Shown here in pieces: positions 1 to 12,900 of a stretch of DNA of 64,000 nucleotides. The stretch is from Pagrus major (taxonomy: Eukaryota; Chordata; Actinopteri; Spariformes; Sparidae): the NCBI RefSeq assembly GCF_040436345.1, contig NC_133221.1, positions 2,049,618 to 2,113,617 on the forward strand. The letters run 5' to 3'. Every line of letters begins with the position of its first letter. Positions within the stretch are counted from its first letter, which is position 1. The notes beneath the pieces were generated by a model. It was given only the letters and a program-made list of their open reading frames with translations, did not search any database and was not told the DNA's origin. The position numbers and the translations under genes are program-made.

Positions 1-919
1 TACATTATCTAATCGCTAGCCAGATCAAGATCTTTAGAAAGCTAGGTGGTGGTGCTCACAACACTTTTGTGTTCCTTATAGCTGCTTTAATGATGTTTAA
101 TTGATTTAATGGTCTTTTTACTGTCACACTCTTCTTTTAGATGCATTCAATATTTTGTCAATCAAAATAAAAAGCACAGTCCTGAGATGAGTTCCCGTCA
201 GGAGCATTTAAAAACACACTGTACACAAAGATTAATATCATACATTATTCTAATAATATGATAAAGACCATGAATGCTCTGTGATGCCGATGCTTTCTGT
301 CTACAAACAAATACAAGAAGACATCTTGGTTTTTAACGTCTGTGTCTCTCTTCAGTCTGTGCTCGTATCTCTCAGTTTTCTCCTTGACTCTCTTCGCTCT
401 CCTCCACCCTCAGTAACACCATCTATCTCTGTCGTCCTCTCTCCCTCATTAGCAGAAAGGCTGGAGTAACTCCCTGAGGCCGATGGACAGACAAGGAAAC
501 GTAAAGGTAGGACACACTTGGATGTTTCCATCAATCAGCCCCGTATGATCCTCCTCCGTGACTGACTCCTCTTCCTCTTCCCTGACTCTGGTGTCCTACA
601 TCCCTCCGTCCGCCTCCTATCAGTCATCTTTAATAAGCTTCCACTCCCATAAAGCTGATGATAGATAGAGAACTTCCTCCCAGACTGTCACCTTCGCAGC
701 TTTTAATCACTGATTTAACTGACGACGGGTTTGATGAGTGTGTCGAATCTTTCAGAGCAACATGCTGCTTCTTTTTCACATCCGCTTGTAAAGCTTTATA
801 TTCTCGGCTGCTTGACTCTCCGTGTTTGCCTCCTGGTCAAAGTAAATCTCAGCTCATGTTGACTGCTGCTCGACAAGCATGTGTCGTTCTAGAGATTTCT
901 ATCATATCACATTCACAGT

Positions 920-1028
920 CTCCCTCTCTGTCTGTTTACGTCTTCTTACGTCTTTTACGTCTTTGTTTCGTCTCGCTGCGTCTGCCGTGCGTGATGTGCT
1001 CTGATAGGTCGACATCAGTCTTGTGATG
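920..1028 (+). repeat. About 105-bp dispersed repeat, also at 36041 and 63290
   Basis: This segment runs from a CTCTGTCTGTTTACGTC-like start to GATGTTGGGAA. It matches 36041-36146 and 63286-63388, in the spacers of the receptor array, with only a few differences and a small internal repeat of TTTTACGTC. The flanks do not match, so this is a dispersed repeat and not part of the array. Confidence 0.7.
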
Positions 1029-4000
1029 TTGGGAAATAACAATAATCCATAATTCACCTCAGATGCATCAAACTAAAGTAACGAGGCTGTTTTGAAGCTG
1101 TGAGGAGGAGAAAGTTCAGATGTTTGTGTTCAGATGTAGAGAGGGAAAGTCTCAGAGATACTCAGGTACAGGACAGATACCTGAAACATCTGCTGAAGTA
1201 CAGTAACAAGTATTTGTACTGCATTACTTCCCATCTCTGAATAACAAGTAACTTGTGTAACTTCAAGCACATAACATAAAATATATTTAACAAACTGGTA
1301 TCAGAATCAGCATCAGAAAGGAAAAAGGTTATCGGCGCGTCTCCACTGACAGTTAACTGATGTCTCAGCGAGAGGTCCTGTTGTTATGGTTACCCAGTAT
1401 TTAAAATGGGAGGTTCTGCAGGTAAACGCTCAGTTTATTTTATTTCTCTGGGCCACTAATGAAAGTTGGAAGGTGGAAGCTAAAAGATGACACGGCACGA
1501 TCTGCTGCCTGAATCGATCGCACGCAAACAGGTCAGTTTATTGTCTTTTTGAGAATAAAAGAGCAAAAACCAGATCAGTGTGTGCATGTAAACACATCCA
1601 CTGGGCCTCAGTCCTCTAATGAGAGCAGAATGAGCCACAGCAGTTGCTGCTTTTCAGAAATGATTTCCAAGTAATAAAGCGAGCCTCCAGTGTTGGGAAA
1701 TGCGGGTAATGAGAAGCAGGTGCAGACCGTCATGTTTGGAAAGCCGTGGAGAGCCGTGAAATATGGGAGGATAATGATTGTTCACATGAATTTAACTGGT
1801 ATTTACCCATTTTCCAGATTTCTGCAAAATGTCGTAGTTTTGCAGAAAAAAAGAAAAAAGAAAAAAACTCCAGTGTGTTCGAACCAAACACGAAGCATTT
1901 CAAAAACAGGTCGATTAAAGTTGATTTATTACCTCAAACTCTGGAGACCGCAGACTCTGAGTTATGCAGCTACCTTGATTCATTATTAGCCGGCCTGTGA
2001 CCTTGAATGCTGTTTTTTTCCTCTGGTTTACCTTCAGGTTCTTAATCATATTCCTCAGGTGATTTCTGAACTCTTGAATCATTCATTTTATTCTTCAGAT
2101 GTTTGTAGTCTTCATCTTTTTAGGAAACAGCAGAGGTAGTACGGGCCGTGTAATGTGATCTTTAAGGGCTAAAATATAATAACGCTGAACACGTTGATTC
2201 AGAGCAAACATCTCCAGACTGTTGCTCAGATCTGCACTGTAGATATTCACAGTCCGATCTGATTTACTGACCTTCAGAGAACATCAGAAGAAGCTATTTG
2301 AACTTTAAATGAACTGAACTCATTCATGCTCCCCAGATAATGATCCCTTTCTGTTTTTTGGCTTTCCACGCTCGTTCCTCTAGCGCCACCTGCAGGCTAT
2401 GATATCAATTTCATTTTATATTCAAATATAGTCAAATAAAAATGTCTCATAGCCATAAAATCTACTGGATGATCTACTGACCGATGACCTTTTTCTTCTG
2501 AAACGATACTCAGCAACACATTTTTATTATTCCCGTGTCCGTTGCTGCCGCGGACGTGTTAAATACAAAGACCTGTTTAAGGTCACAGTGGGATTTGTTC
2601 CTAACTGTCTGTTTTTCTCTAACACGATCACGCCGTCCACCTGATGCATGCAGAGACGAGCAGAGACATCGCCAGAGGATCTGTGCACTGTGTTTCTGTC
2701 AGATAGTGAACACCACAGGAGTTCAGGAAAAGCTACGAAGCTCGACCTTTTTTAATAAACTGCACACACACACACACACCAGCCCGGCGTGTATTTAGTG
2801 TTGCTCTCATTAAAGGGTCCTGTGGAGTTTTGTTCAGCGTTTCACACCGAAGCACATCGTCTGTAATGTCGAGCTCTAATGGAGAGTAAGAACATACAGG
2901 AGAAAGATGAGATGGGAGAGCTGATGATCCTGCCTCACGCTGCTTTCTCTCTTGTTAAAAGTCAATGACTACACTTACATGCACACAATATTTACGTGCA
3001 GCAGTGCTGGTGATCCTGCCCCCATCAACCAACTTCTTGAAGAGGTCGACGTTGCAATATTTACACATATCCAAAAACCTGCTGATGTCCAAGTCTTTCA
3101 TAATGTTTAAAAGTAGATGTGTTTCTCCTTCTGACCAGAAGTGTGGGCTGCTCTTCTGTGCAGGCGTCTCTACCTGAGTTTTTTTACAACGTCACAGAAC
3201 ATATTCTGAAAGCTCCTGAAACAAGAAGACGACCAGCGAAATCACACGTGTTAATCAGAAAAGGCTTCGTTCAGAAGAAGAAGAAGAAGGAATATCCAAA
3301 CAGAAGATGCTGTTTACATGACCCGTATCAAATTCTGAATATTGTCATGTTAGGAGTGATAGTGAAAATTACTGTAATGTAAACAAGAGCTCCTCAAATG
3401 TAATTAAAATGTTCTCATTGAATGGGTGTATTAAGTCTCTACAATCCACAGCAAAATAATCCACATGATAGATTGGGTGACCGTTTCATTTTCCATGATT
3501 TCAGCTTTGTACTCGTACATGCCGCTTGCACTAAATACAAACTGTTACAAAAACAAACATTTTAAAAGTCTCACGATCAACCAGACGTGCCAGTTGCCGT
3601 CCACAGCGTGATGTCAGACATCAAAAGAAGGAAACAGTGTTAACGTCTGTAATTAAAAGGCTCCGAAATTAAAATCCCGGCCTGCACTCCTTCACTTCGT
3701 CCCTGCCTTTGCTGGCTGGGGTTAGAGACACACTGCAGCATGTCTTGGTGTGTGATGGCCACGTGTTGATCAGTGGACTAGAGCAACACCACTGTGTGGT
3801 CCTGTGGCTCTGTGTGTGCACATTTGTGTCCAATGCTAATGCTGCGAGATATTTAAAAAAAACTCTACCGGGCGATTAGACTTGATATTAGATATTATCG
3901 AATATTGCGACATTTGCTGTCATATGTGATGTTTTTCACAATATCGAATATCAAACATCTTTGGTCTTTTATTTTGAAAAGAAAATGCACGCAGAGCTGT

Positions 4001-4458
4001 CATGGCAGCAGGTTAATTGGCCTGATTGGCAGTGTTTTTGAGAATAGCGAGCTGAGGGATTTTAATGAGGCAACATGTCGTCTTTGTTGGAAACTAAACA
4101 GAGCAACACCACGAACATGCAGTCTCACCTCAGTGAGGTTCACTGGGCCGAACTCGCTTCAATACAAAAGTATTTAAGGAAACAAAACTCAAACAAAAGT
4201 CATTTATTTACTTGTGCAGCCTAAAAAACAATCGTTTCCTTTATAACGCTCCATATGAACAGTATCTCTCCTTCATTTACTGTATATTAATTATTCTCTT
4301 TTAATTAAATACTCTACGTCTCATCCTCTGTCCAGGTCAGAGGACGGAGGCCCTCTCAGCTCCCACTAGACCGACCACAAAACTCCCAGGAGTCTTTGCA
4401 GCAATCCGGGTCGATCCGCAAGAGTCACAGGAGGAAAGGTAATCCAACAAACATCAGA

Positions 4459-4486
4459 CACGAGCACGAGCACGAGCACGAGCACG
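4459..4486. repeat. Microsatellite (CGAGCA)n
   Basis: About four and a half perfect copies of a 6-bp unit in a non-coding stretch. Confidence 0.9.
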
Positions 4487-6693
4487 CGTTTATCATTCAA
4501 TCAGAGTTTTTACCTCTTTTCATTTCACACAGGTGTTCCTCCTTTGAAGCTTTGAGCTGCTGTCACACAGAAATCCTCTTTTCTCGTCTTTCTTATCTCA
4601 TCTTTTAATATCATCTCGCTTCATTACTTCTAACCCGAACCTCGCTTTATCCTCTTTCCCACGTTCTTGCCTCATTACGTCTCATCTAACATTTTCATCT
4701 GATCTCTCGTCGTCCCGTCTAGTCTCAGCAGCTGTTGCGCGCTCTTCCTTGTCACATTTCTCACCTCTTTTATCTTTTTCCTCCTCGTCATATCTCCTGA
4801 CACTTCCTCTCATCTTTTTCCTCTCATAAATATCAAATATTTCTGTGTTATCACTTGACTTTTACCATCTTTTCTGATGTAACTGCAGCGTTTTATCAGC
4901 TCTGCTTATCTGATTCAATTTCAGTCAGATGTCATCTGATTCCTCTCCGACTTTATATGTTTTTTATCCTTCGTTTACTCAAAAAACTGTTAAAAAAAGA
5001 CTTTAGTTTTACTGTTTTCATTTACTTTGAGGTTCTTGAGCTTCATGTTGGTTTTTTCTCATTAAAGGCGACGAGCATGTTCGTCTTAGATTTGTGTTTT
5101 ATGTTCAACTGGAATATTTCCTCACACTGGAACATAAGAGACTTGCAGCAGCAGCCTTTGAGTGGCAGTTTGTAACAGCTATAAACACCTTTGCATTAGA
5201 TTTTGATCACACTACATGTTGTTTATGTGGCAGAAATTCTTATTTAGAAGTGAACAAATATTAGATGATTCAGACAAGCAAGAAGCAGACAGAGTCAGTG
5301 TCAGCTGAAAGGCCTCATCCACTGAGCACACCCTGGCAGAGACTGACCAAGAGTCACAGATGAAGTCACAGCGTGTAGCTCACTCAGAGATCCACTGAGA
5401 AACAAGATCCAGCTGGCCAGACGGCCTCGGATGATCCCACAATACATGAAACTAGAGAAGGCAAGTTCTGAAGAACTTGCGGTTGTGAATGCTCCCTGTT
5501 GAGAAGCTGATCCCCCACAACACCTGACATGCGTCTGAGTGAGTCAAACAGTTCATAGTTAGGCCAGGTCATAATTCACAGTGCTAAACAGTGTAATAAA
5601 CCATAAGGTTATAGGTCAATACATGAAATAACAGTGCAAGGTAACAATATATGTGGTTAAATGCAAATGATACATTTTGCCACTACAGTTTGAACTAGTT
5701 TATATCAAACACCTGACGTCTGCAGGAGCCGGCAGAGAAACAGTCAGTTCACTAAGTTTGGTTTCAGTTGAAGACAGAACAAATATCATGTGTATCACTC
5801 AACATAATGTGTAATCTGATCAGATCTTTGGTTTTGCAAGAGCAAAGAATAAGTGTCACTGAATTAGTCATAACATCCCACAGCTGTGTTCATGTTTTTA
5901 TGCAGCTGATTGGACGTTTTTTTTCATGCAAACTCAGATGATTTTGATTTAAATTTGCTCAGAGGACACAGTTAACAGCAGAGTGTCTTAAATCCAATCC
6001 TTTAATAATTAGGTTCAACTTGCTACTCTGACCCTAAATCTAGCAATGAAGTGCAGTTAGATGTCAAACATGTCAAGCTTGGTGTCCCAGATCACGTGTT
6101 TGAATAAACTCAACCGCTGAATAAATGTTGGCGATGTATGTTCCTCCGAAAACCACTGATTGAATTTCTTTACGTTGTAATTTCATGTGTCTTTAGAGTC
6201 AGTTTTCAATTTAATCTTGCAACACTTGGTTAACGTTCGGAAAACATCATGTTTAGGCTTTAAAAACCTGTTTAGTTGCTGCAAACATGTCTGAAGATAT
6301 CCCAAGTTGTGATTACTGATTTTTGTCGCCCCAATTGTGGTGTCACGCTTACAAATATTGAAACGAGGTCACTACACTGTCTTGCAGCATTGTCGCCTGT
6401 AACTCCACCATCATCCCCTCAGCCTCCAGATATGAAAGTCAGGTCATGAATGTGTAACGTGAACGTGATATGACACGTTTTAGAAAAGTCAGTATGGCAC
6501 GTAGCCTAGGACACGAACAAACGTTAAGTGCCAACACTTTATCCTGATGACGTGGCTGGTTTGGAAACTCAAACACCAGCAGATGACTGAACAATCATCA
6601 CAGACGGATTACAATTTGAAAATGTAATTTGCTTTTGTATCTTAACAGTCACAGTGGTGTGTTTGGTTGACCTGACCCTCCTCCACCTCTCAG

Positions 6694-6964
6694 GTACGTT
6701 GGTGTGCAGCGGTAACGGGACCGGCAGCAGCTCCATCTACTCTGTTGCCATGGTGGCGATCCCCGACTGCGTCGACAACGCCACGCAGACGGACATCAGC
6801 TTCCAGAACATCGTGACGCTGGGGAAGAGCAGAGGTCATCACCACCACGGCCGGGGGGGAGGTGGTGGCGGCGGCAGCGGCGGTGGCGGCGGCGGCTCCC
6901 CTCCACCACCTCCACCCTCTCCCCCCCTCCCGCACCTCGTGGGACCGTATGGGATCAATGAGTT
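6694..6964 (+). CDS. pdzrn3: PDZRN exon: [10 protein letters not shown] motif and Gly/His/Pro tract
   Basis: The acceptor is CTCTCAG ending at 6693; a second AG at 6709 is possible and the upstream phase is not visible. The exon carries the family motif [13 protein letters not shown], then a His4 run, two Gly runs and a Pro-rich run not expected in mammalian homologues. The donor GTGAGT is at 6965, leaving two bases of a split codon. Confidence 0.8.
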
Positions 6965-9900
6965 GTGAGTCCTGACCTGTTGTCTTTTTAGGTGTCAGGA
7001 AAAATGAGATCAGGCATGAAAAATCAATAATGGTAGATATGACGGGGATTGATTCTTCCTCCCTCCTCCCTCCAGCTGTGTGTTCGAGTACAACGACCCC
7101 GATGACTACTTCGACGTCTCCAACCATGAGGTGGACAGGCAGGATGACCTGGAGTACGAGGTGAGAGCTCTGCTGCTGTCAGACAACTGGCTGTCAATGG
7201 TTTCCACAGTTTAAGTATTTAACCTCTGTTACTGAGCCTTAATGCAGGAGAGGAACTCCTGGCATCCCCAGCTGCACATCTGCGACTACATGAAAAGTGC
7301 ATGTACAAGGACACGTGCAAGCCTTTCAGCCAGATGAATACATCTGGAATAAACTGAGCAGGCAGTGCGTCTTCACTGCTGCGGCGAGAGAACAAACTCG
7401 CTCAGAGAGGAAAGACTCCTTTTTTCTTGCAAACACAGTTGATTGATGAGCCATAGTGTTGGGGAAGATGTCATTCAGGATATCTGAAGGTCTTACAAAA
7501 TACGACAAAATGTCTTCTGAGGCACAGACTGCTGAAAAGTGATGAGGAGGAAGGGTTAGGTTAGGAGGTAAGAAAAAGCTAAATGTGGGATCACAGCAGA
7601 GAAACGAGAAAAGAAATGAAGAAAAGTAGGAGAAGATAAAATAACTGAGTGTGAAAATGAATGAAGACAGACGAGGAGGAAGTACATCAACGAAGAACTG
7701 AACCACGAATGACTGAAACGAGACCTGGTGGATGGAAAGCAGCAGTGAGGAGGACAGAAGAGGGAATATAGATATTTCTGCTTGTGCTGCAGATTCATTC
7801 ACAGCCTCCTGACATGTCACTGAAACAAATCGACTTGTACACGCCGTCGTGTTCAGTGGAGAAGTGACGGTCAGACTGGTGTTAACCTTTGAAGAGAGGC
7901 TCTTAGTTCAGTCTACAGTCGCCTAATGGACGGCTGCGTTTAGCTTGAATGGCACTTTTCTCTGCTTCTGCTCGGCTGATTCGCTGCTGTTTCCTGAGAC
8001 TGAGTCATTAAAGGAGTCAACAAAGTGGAAACCTTCTCGCTCTTTCTGCCTCTTCTCCCAAAGAGACACTTCCTGATCGTTACCATCATTATATCCCCTC
8101 AAATCACTCCTTAATGTCCCACTTTCCTTTGTTCCTTGGACGACATCCTCCATTTCCTCCCTGCATCACCTCAGTTTTGATTGCTCTGTCGACGCCCTCC
8201 AGATAATCCAGATAGGTCGTTGCTGCAATGAGGGTCAAGACTTGACTTTCATAGTCTCAGATGGTCTTTGATGGTTGCCGCTGACCTTTCTTAGTCCCAG
8301 CTGATCTCGTTAGTGATTGAACTCTGGTTTAATGTTTCCTCTTTGGTGTGATTAGCTGTGGCAGCTGTGAACACTCAGGTGTGCGCAAAAAAACACAATG
8401 CAGAACCAGCTCTGAAGTGGTTTGGTCGTGGTGGACTGTGATCTGGCTTCTCACAGAAACACGCACCAGTCCAGAACAACGAACCTTGTTCCTTTATTTA
8501 CTTTCTTGTTCACGACCCAGAAACATCTGACCGATAAGCAGAGTGAACGTCCTCACGTGGTTTGCAGTGATGCATTTTGGGTTTTCTTGGACGTTTCAGA
8601 TTAGATTTAAAATCCACTGAGGTGAGAGATTCAGCCGTCCTCCTCATATCCTGGCCAGATAATATGAAATCTGAGGAAATCCTGCAGCACAACTCTTTAA
8701 ATTGATCCTCATCTTTCTTTCTTTGTTCTCAAGATTCAAATAAAACTGAGGACAAGCTGAAACCTGCAAAGATCGAACAAACCACCCCCCAGCCCTGCGA
8801 GTAGTCATTAAGCTTCTAGCGTCGCTTATTTCATGAGGCGAACTTCACTGTTCCACTTTCTGGTCTGAAGAGCAGCTAAAGACCAGCGCTGTCCTTCATG
8901 AACCAGCTCAGACCATCGATCACTCTTCCTTCCTCTGTTCCTCCAGGAGGTGGAGCTGTACAAGTCCAGTCAGCAGGAGAAGTTGGGTCTGACGGTCTGC
9001 TACAGGACGGACGACGAGGAGGATCTTGGGATTTATGTCGGAGAGGTGATGACAGAAAACATCTTCTCTTCACTCTGCTCAGTTTATTCACTCATTCATC
9101 CAACCTCCAACATTTATATATTCACTCCATGTGCATAAAACATAAGCTCATAAATGTGTTAGGCAGTTTCTTATTCAAATACTCTCTCATCTTCCTCTTC
9201 ATTTAACCCTTCATACGTATAGTTTCTTCTCTGTTTACTTATTTATTACATCCATCCACTAATCACTCCATTCATTATCTTATCTCTGAATCATTCATCC
9301 AACCTCTTTTTCCTCACTGAGCCGGCTCTCACGACATACTCATTCATGTAGTCACGCAGTCGTGATTCATTTATCGGTTTCTTAATTCACGAGGTCATTT
9401 ATTGATCCGTCTTTTCCTTCAGTGCTTTGTTTACCTCTCTCTTCCTCCCTCCATCACTTCAGGTTAATCCGAACAGCATAGCAGCCAAGAACGGACGTAT
9501 CAGAGAGGGTGACCGGATACTTCAGGTACACAAACACTAAAGCTCCCTCTGACCCGGTCCTTCTCTCTTTATTCAGCCCAGGCACCAGAACGAAATGGCT
9601 TTTTTTCATTTCTGTAAACCACTGATTAAACTGACAATATGTGTTATATCACGCTCACATTACACGTATATGAGCTGACTGACATGATGTGAAGTGAAGG
9701 GGATGCATGTCAGCTTGAGAGATCACGACTTGAAACCGTGTTTCAATATTTGTAAGCGTCAAACCACTGGATATTCTTAACAAGACGCTGGGAAGTTTTT
9801 CCAGGTATGTTTTCAGGTATGTGGAGCTAAAAAATGATCCTTTTCCAAACTCTAACTGGTGGTTTTTGTGCCTAAACCTAACCAGATGTTAACCATGGCA

Positions 9901-12900
9901 CTGTCACAATATAAAATTCAACCTGAAGAACGTAAAGTTTCTACATGTTAGTGGTTCCCAGAAACATTACCGACATTTATTCTGATGATCGGGTTTCTTT
10001 ACTGGGGACGACTGTTTACTCTCCCTGAGATCTTAGACATTTGACGACTCTCTTCTGAATGGAAAAAACTATTTTATTGCATTAATGGAGCAATTTAAAA
10101 AAGGTAAAAAGTTAATTAACATCACCAACAGAGTGTGAAGAAGCAACAGTGCTGACATTATGTCAAAGACGTCTGTTATGGGACGCTGAACGTAAGAAAT
10201 TTGACTTAAGTTTTCAAACTGAAATATTTAAAAATGTTTAAATGTTAATTAAAAAATAAATCTGAACCTAAGGTTAAATTTAAATGTTGCATGTAAAATC
10301 TAAATAATATGATAAAAAACTCTACTCTATATTTATAACAATTAATGTCTCAAATGTGAAGAAAACAAGCTAAATATTGAAAATCAGTTTGAAAACTGCA
10401 GTCAGATTTTAATCAAGTCTGTGTTACAGATATCTACTGAAGTTAGCATGCTAACCTGTTAGCCTCGGCTGTCCTGTCTCCTAATATCACTTTGTACCTC
10501 AAGAGGAGTTAGTCTGACAGCCCCGTAGTGTCAGCTGGGTGATGTAAGACAGCTTTCAGTGAAATAAATGAACAAAATAAACCCAAAAATGTCAGAAAAA
10601 GGATCTTTTAACACCTCTTTTATGTGTTAAACAGAAAAAAAACAACCGCACACCATCTGAATTCAAGTTTCGTTCTTTTACTGAACTCAGACGAGCAACT
10701 GAGCCATGAGCTAATAAGCTAACGGTAACTAGATAAAGCCGAGGATTACTGATCACACTCAGAGGTCGAACCTTTTTCATTTTAAAGACCTCGTGAGTGT
10801 TGACCTTCAGGGTGAGTTGAGTACGACTCCTGCAGATTGAAAACACAGACGTGTCCTCTGCCACGTTAACTGGCTCTATCAGTGTTAATAATAGCTCCAA
10901 ATCAAACTATGTAAATGTATACCTGCAACCCCGGGGACGGCCTCGTCCAATCAGAGAGAGCAGTGAGCAGCCCAGTTACTGCTGTCCTAAAAATAGACTG
11001 AGGGAGAGAGAGAGATGGAGGGGGAGACAGCGTTGTCACCCTGAGTTACCACCACACAGTTCAGCTGATTGTCAGACGATAGAAACCGCCATCAGATTGT
11101 TGTCGGACAGCAGAACAGAACCGATCCCACTCGGTCACACTCGTGTGGGCGTCGCTTCAGAGCCGAATCAAACAAGTTTTCACAGAATAAAAAGGTTAAA
11201 CTACTATTTACCTCCCACTGACTGCTCTTCTTACATGATTAAACAAATCCGATGTTCAAGTGTTAATTCTAATACAGACTCAATGCCTTGAATCAAAAAC
11301 AAACTTTAAGTGATTTATATTTCCTCCATTATATGTTAGAATGAAACAATATTTATTGCCAGCGATTATTATTTGTTAATAAATTCTGTTCAGTTCTAGA
11401 TTTGTTCTCATTTGGTGAATATTGAATTATCTGAATCTAAACTAATAATGATGTTGTACAACTTTAAGGGATTTACTGCAAATAACCAACACTACTGTTA
11501 ATGATAAATAATATAAGTTACACATATGTACGTCTCACTGTTCTGTACAAACACAAAATGTAGGGGTAAAAATAAAACGTTGGATCCTCGGGACTCAGCA
11601 GTGATTCTCTGCAGGGTGTAGCGGCTGCAGGTCAAACCTCAGCAGACCATCAATAGTCCAGCACATACCAGGATATGATTCACGCTGTTTTATTAACAAT
11701 ATTGTTACAAACCAAGAAGGAGTGAACTGCGCGTTGTGCTCCTTCTTCACTTAAAGTTTGTTTTTGATTCAAGGCATTGAGTCTGTATTAGAATTAACAC
11801 TTGAACATCAGATTTGTTTAATCATGTAAGAAGAGCAGTCAGTGGGAGGTAATTAGTAGTTTAACCTTTTTGTTCTGTGAAAACTTGTTTTGGATTCGGC
11901 TCTGAAGCGACGCCCACACGAGTGTGACCGAGTGTGAATACATTTATCTCCCTGACATTTCTTCGCTCGTTATCCTCTGACCCCACCGCCGACGGCCTCG
12001 AGAAAACGGCGTCGGAGATGAAGTGCATCGACAGCACCTGGCATCGCCATGGTTACCAGACAGTGGATCAGCGATGTCATAGAGATAAAAGGCCTTTTTA
12101 GACTGATGTGGTGTCTCCTTGAAAGTTTTGGGAACATACGTGTGATTATAATATTTACACACCTGTGACATTCATACATGATTTATAATCATGTTTTTGA
12201 AGCCGTGTAGATGTTTTCTACTTTCGTATTTTAAAAGGAAACACACATCTTTCATCCAAGTGAAACCTCACATGAAGAGCATTTAATGTGCTTCTGTTTT
12301 TTCCTCACTCTTCTGGAAAAGATCCTACTTTAGGTTAAAATAACTGAGTTATGTCATTTAGGTACGTCAACTTATGTAACATAACTTCACAAATCTTCAC
12401 TCTTGGTCACCAACACGATGCAAACCCCTCGTCTCTGGAGGGAAAGTCCAGACTCTGTATTTTTTCTCGCTCTTTATTCTACGGCTCTAGACGGGAGCTT
12501 CAACAAGTGACACAAGAAGGGTAACAGCTGCAGTGTTTAACATGTCGGGAGTGAGAATGGGTTGATTATTATTATTTTGGATTAATCGGTTGTTAAGTTA
12601 ATAACAAGACAAGAAAAATACATCCAAGAATCAAAGATGATGTCTTCAAATGTTTTGCTTTGTCTGACCAGCAGTCCAAAACCCAGAGATTTTAACCCTC
12701 TTACCTAACAAGACAAATTTCCAGTTCTGGTTCTATATATACATCTACATATATACAGTAACTGATCTCTTTACCTCCCCTCATCTCTTCTAGATCAACG
12801 GCGTGGACATTCAGAACAGAGAGGAAGCGGTGGCCATTCTGACCAGAGAGGACAGCACCAACTTCTCCCTGCTGCTGGCCCGGCCCGATATAGAGGTGAC

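Larger units (their letters stand above)
1..6693. other. Intronic or upstream sequence of the PDZRN-family gene; no exon found
   Basis: I found no convincing coding exon here. The gene's RING, TRAF-like and first PDZ exons must lie further upstream, so this 6.7 kb is most simply one intron. It contains a copy of a short repeat (920-1028), a short (CGAGCA)n tract and a short CA run near 2763. The open frames in it have no family resemblance and no supporting splice sites. Confidence 0.6.

Noticed and set aside
10430..10480. GTTAGCATGCTAACCTGTTAGC palindromic motif as a regulatory site
   Set aside because: This type of motif is scattered through teleost introns and spacers; nothing here ties it to a function.
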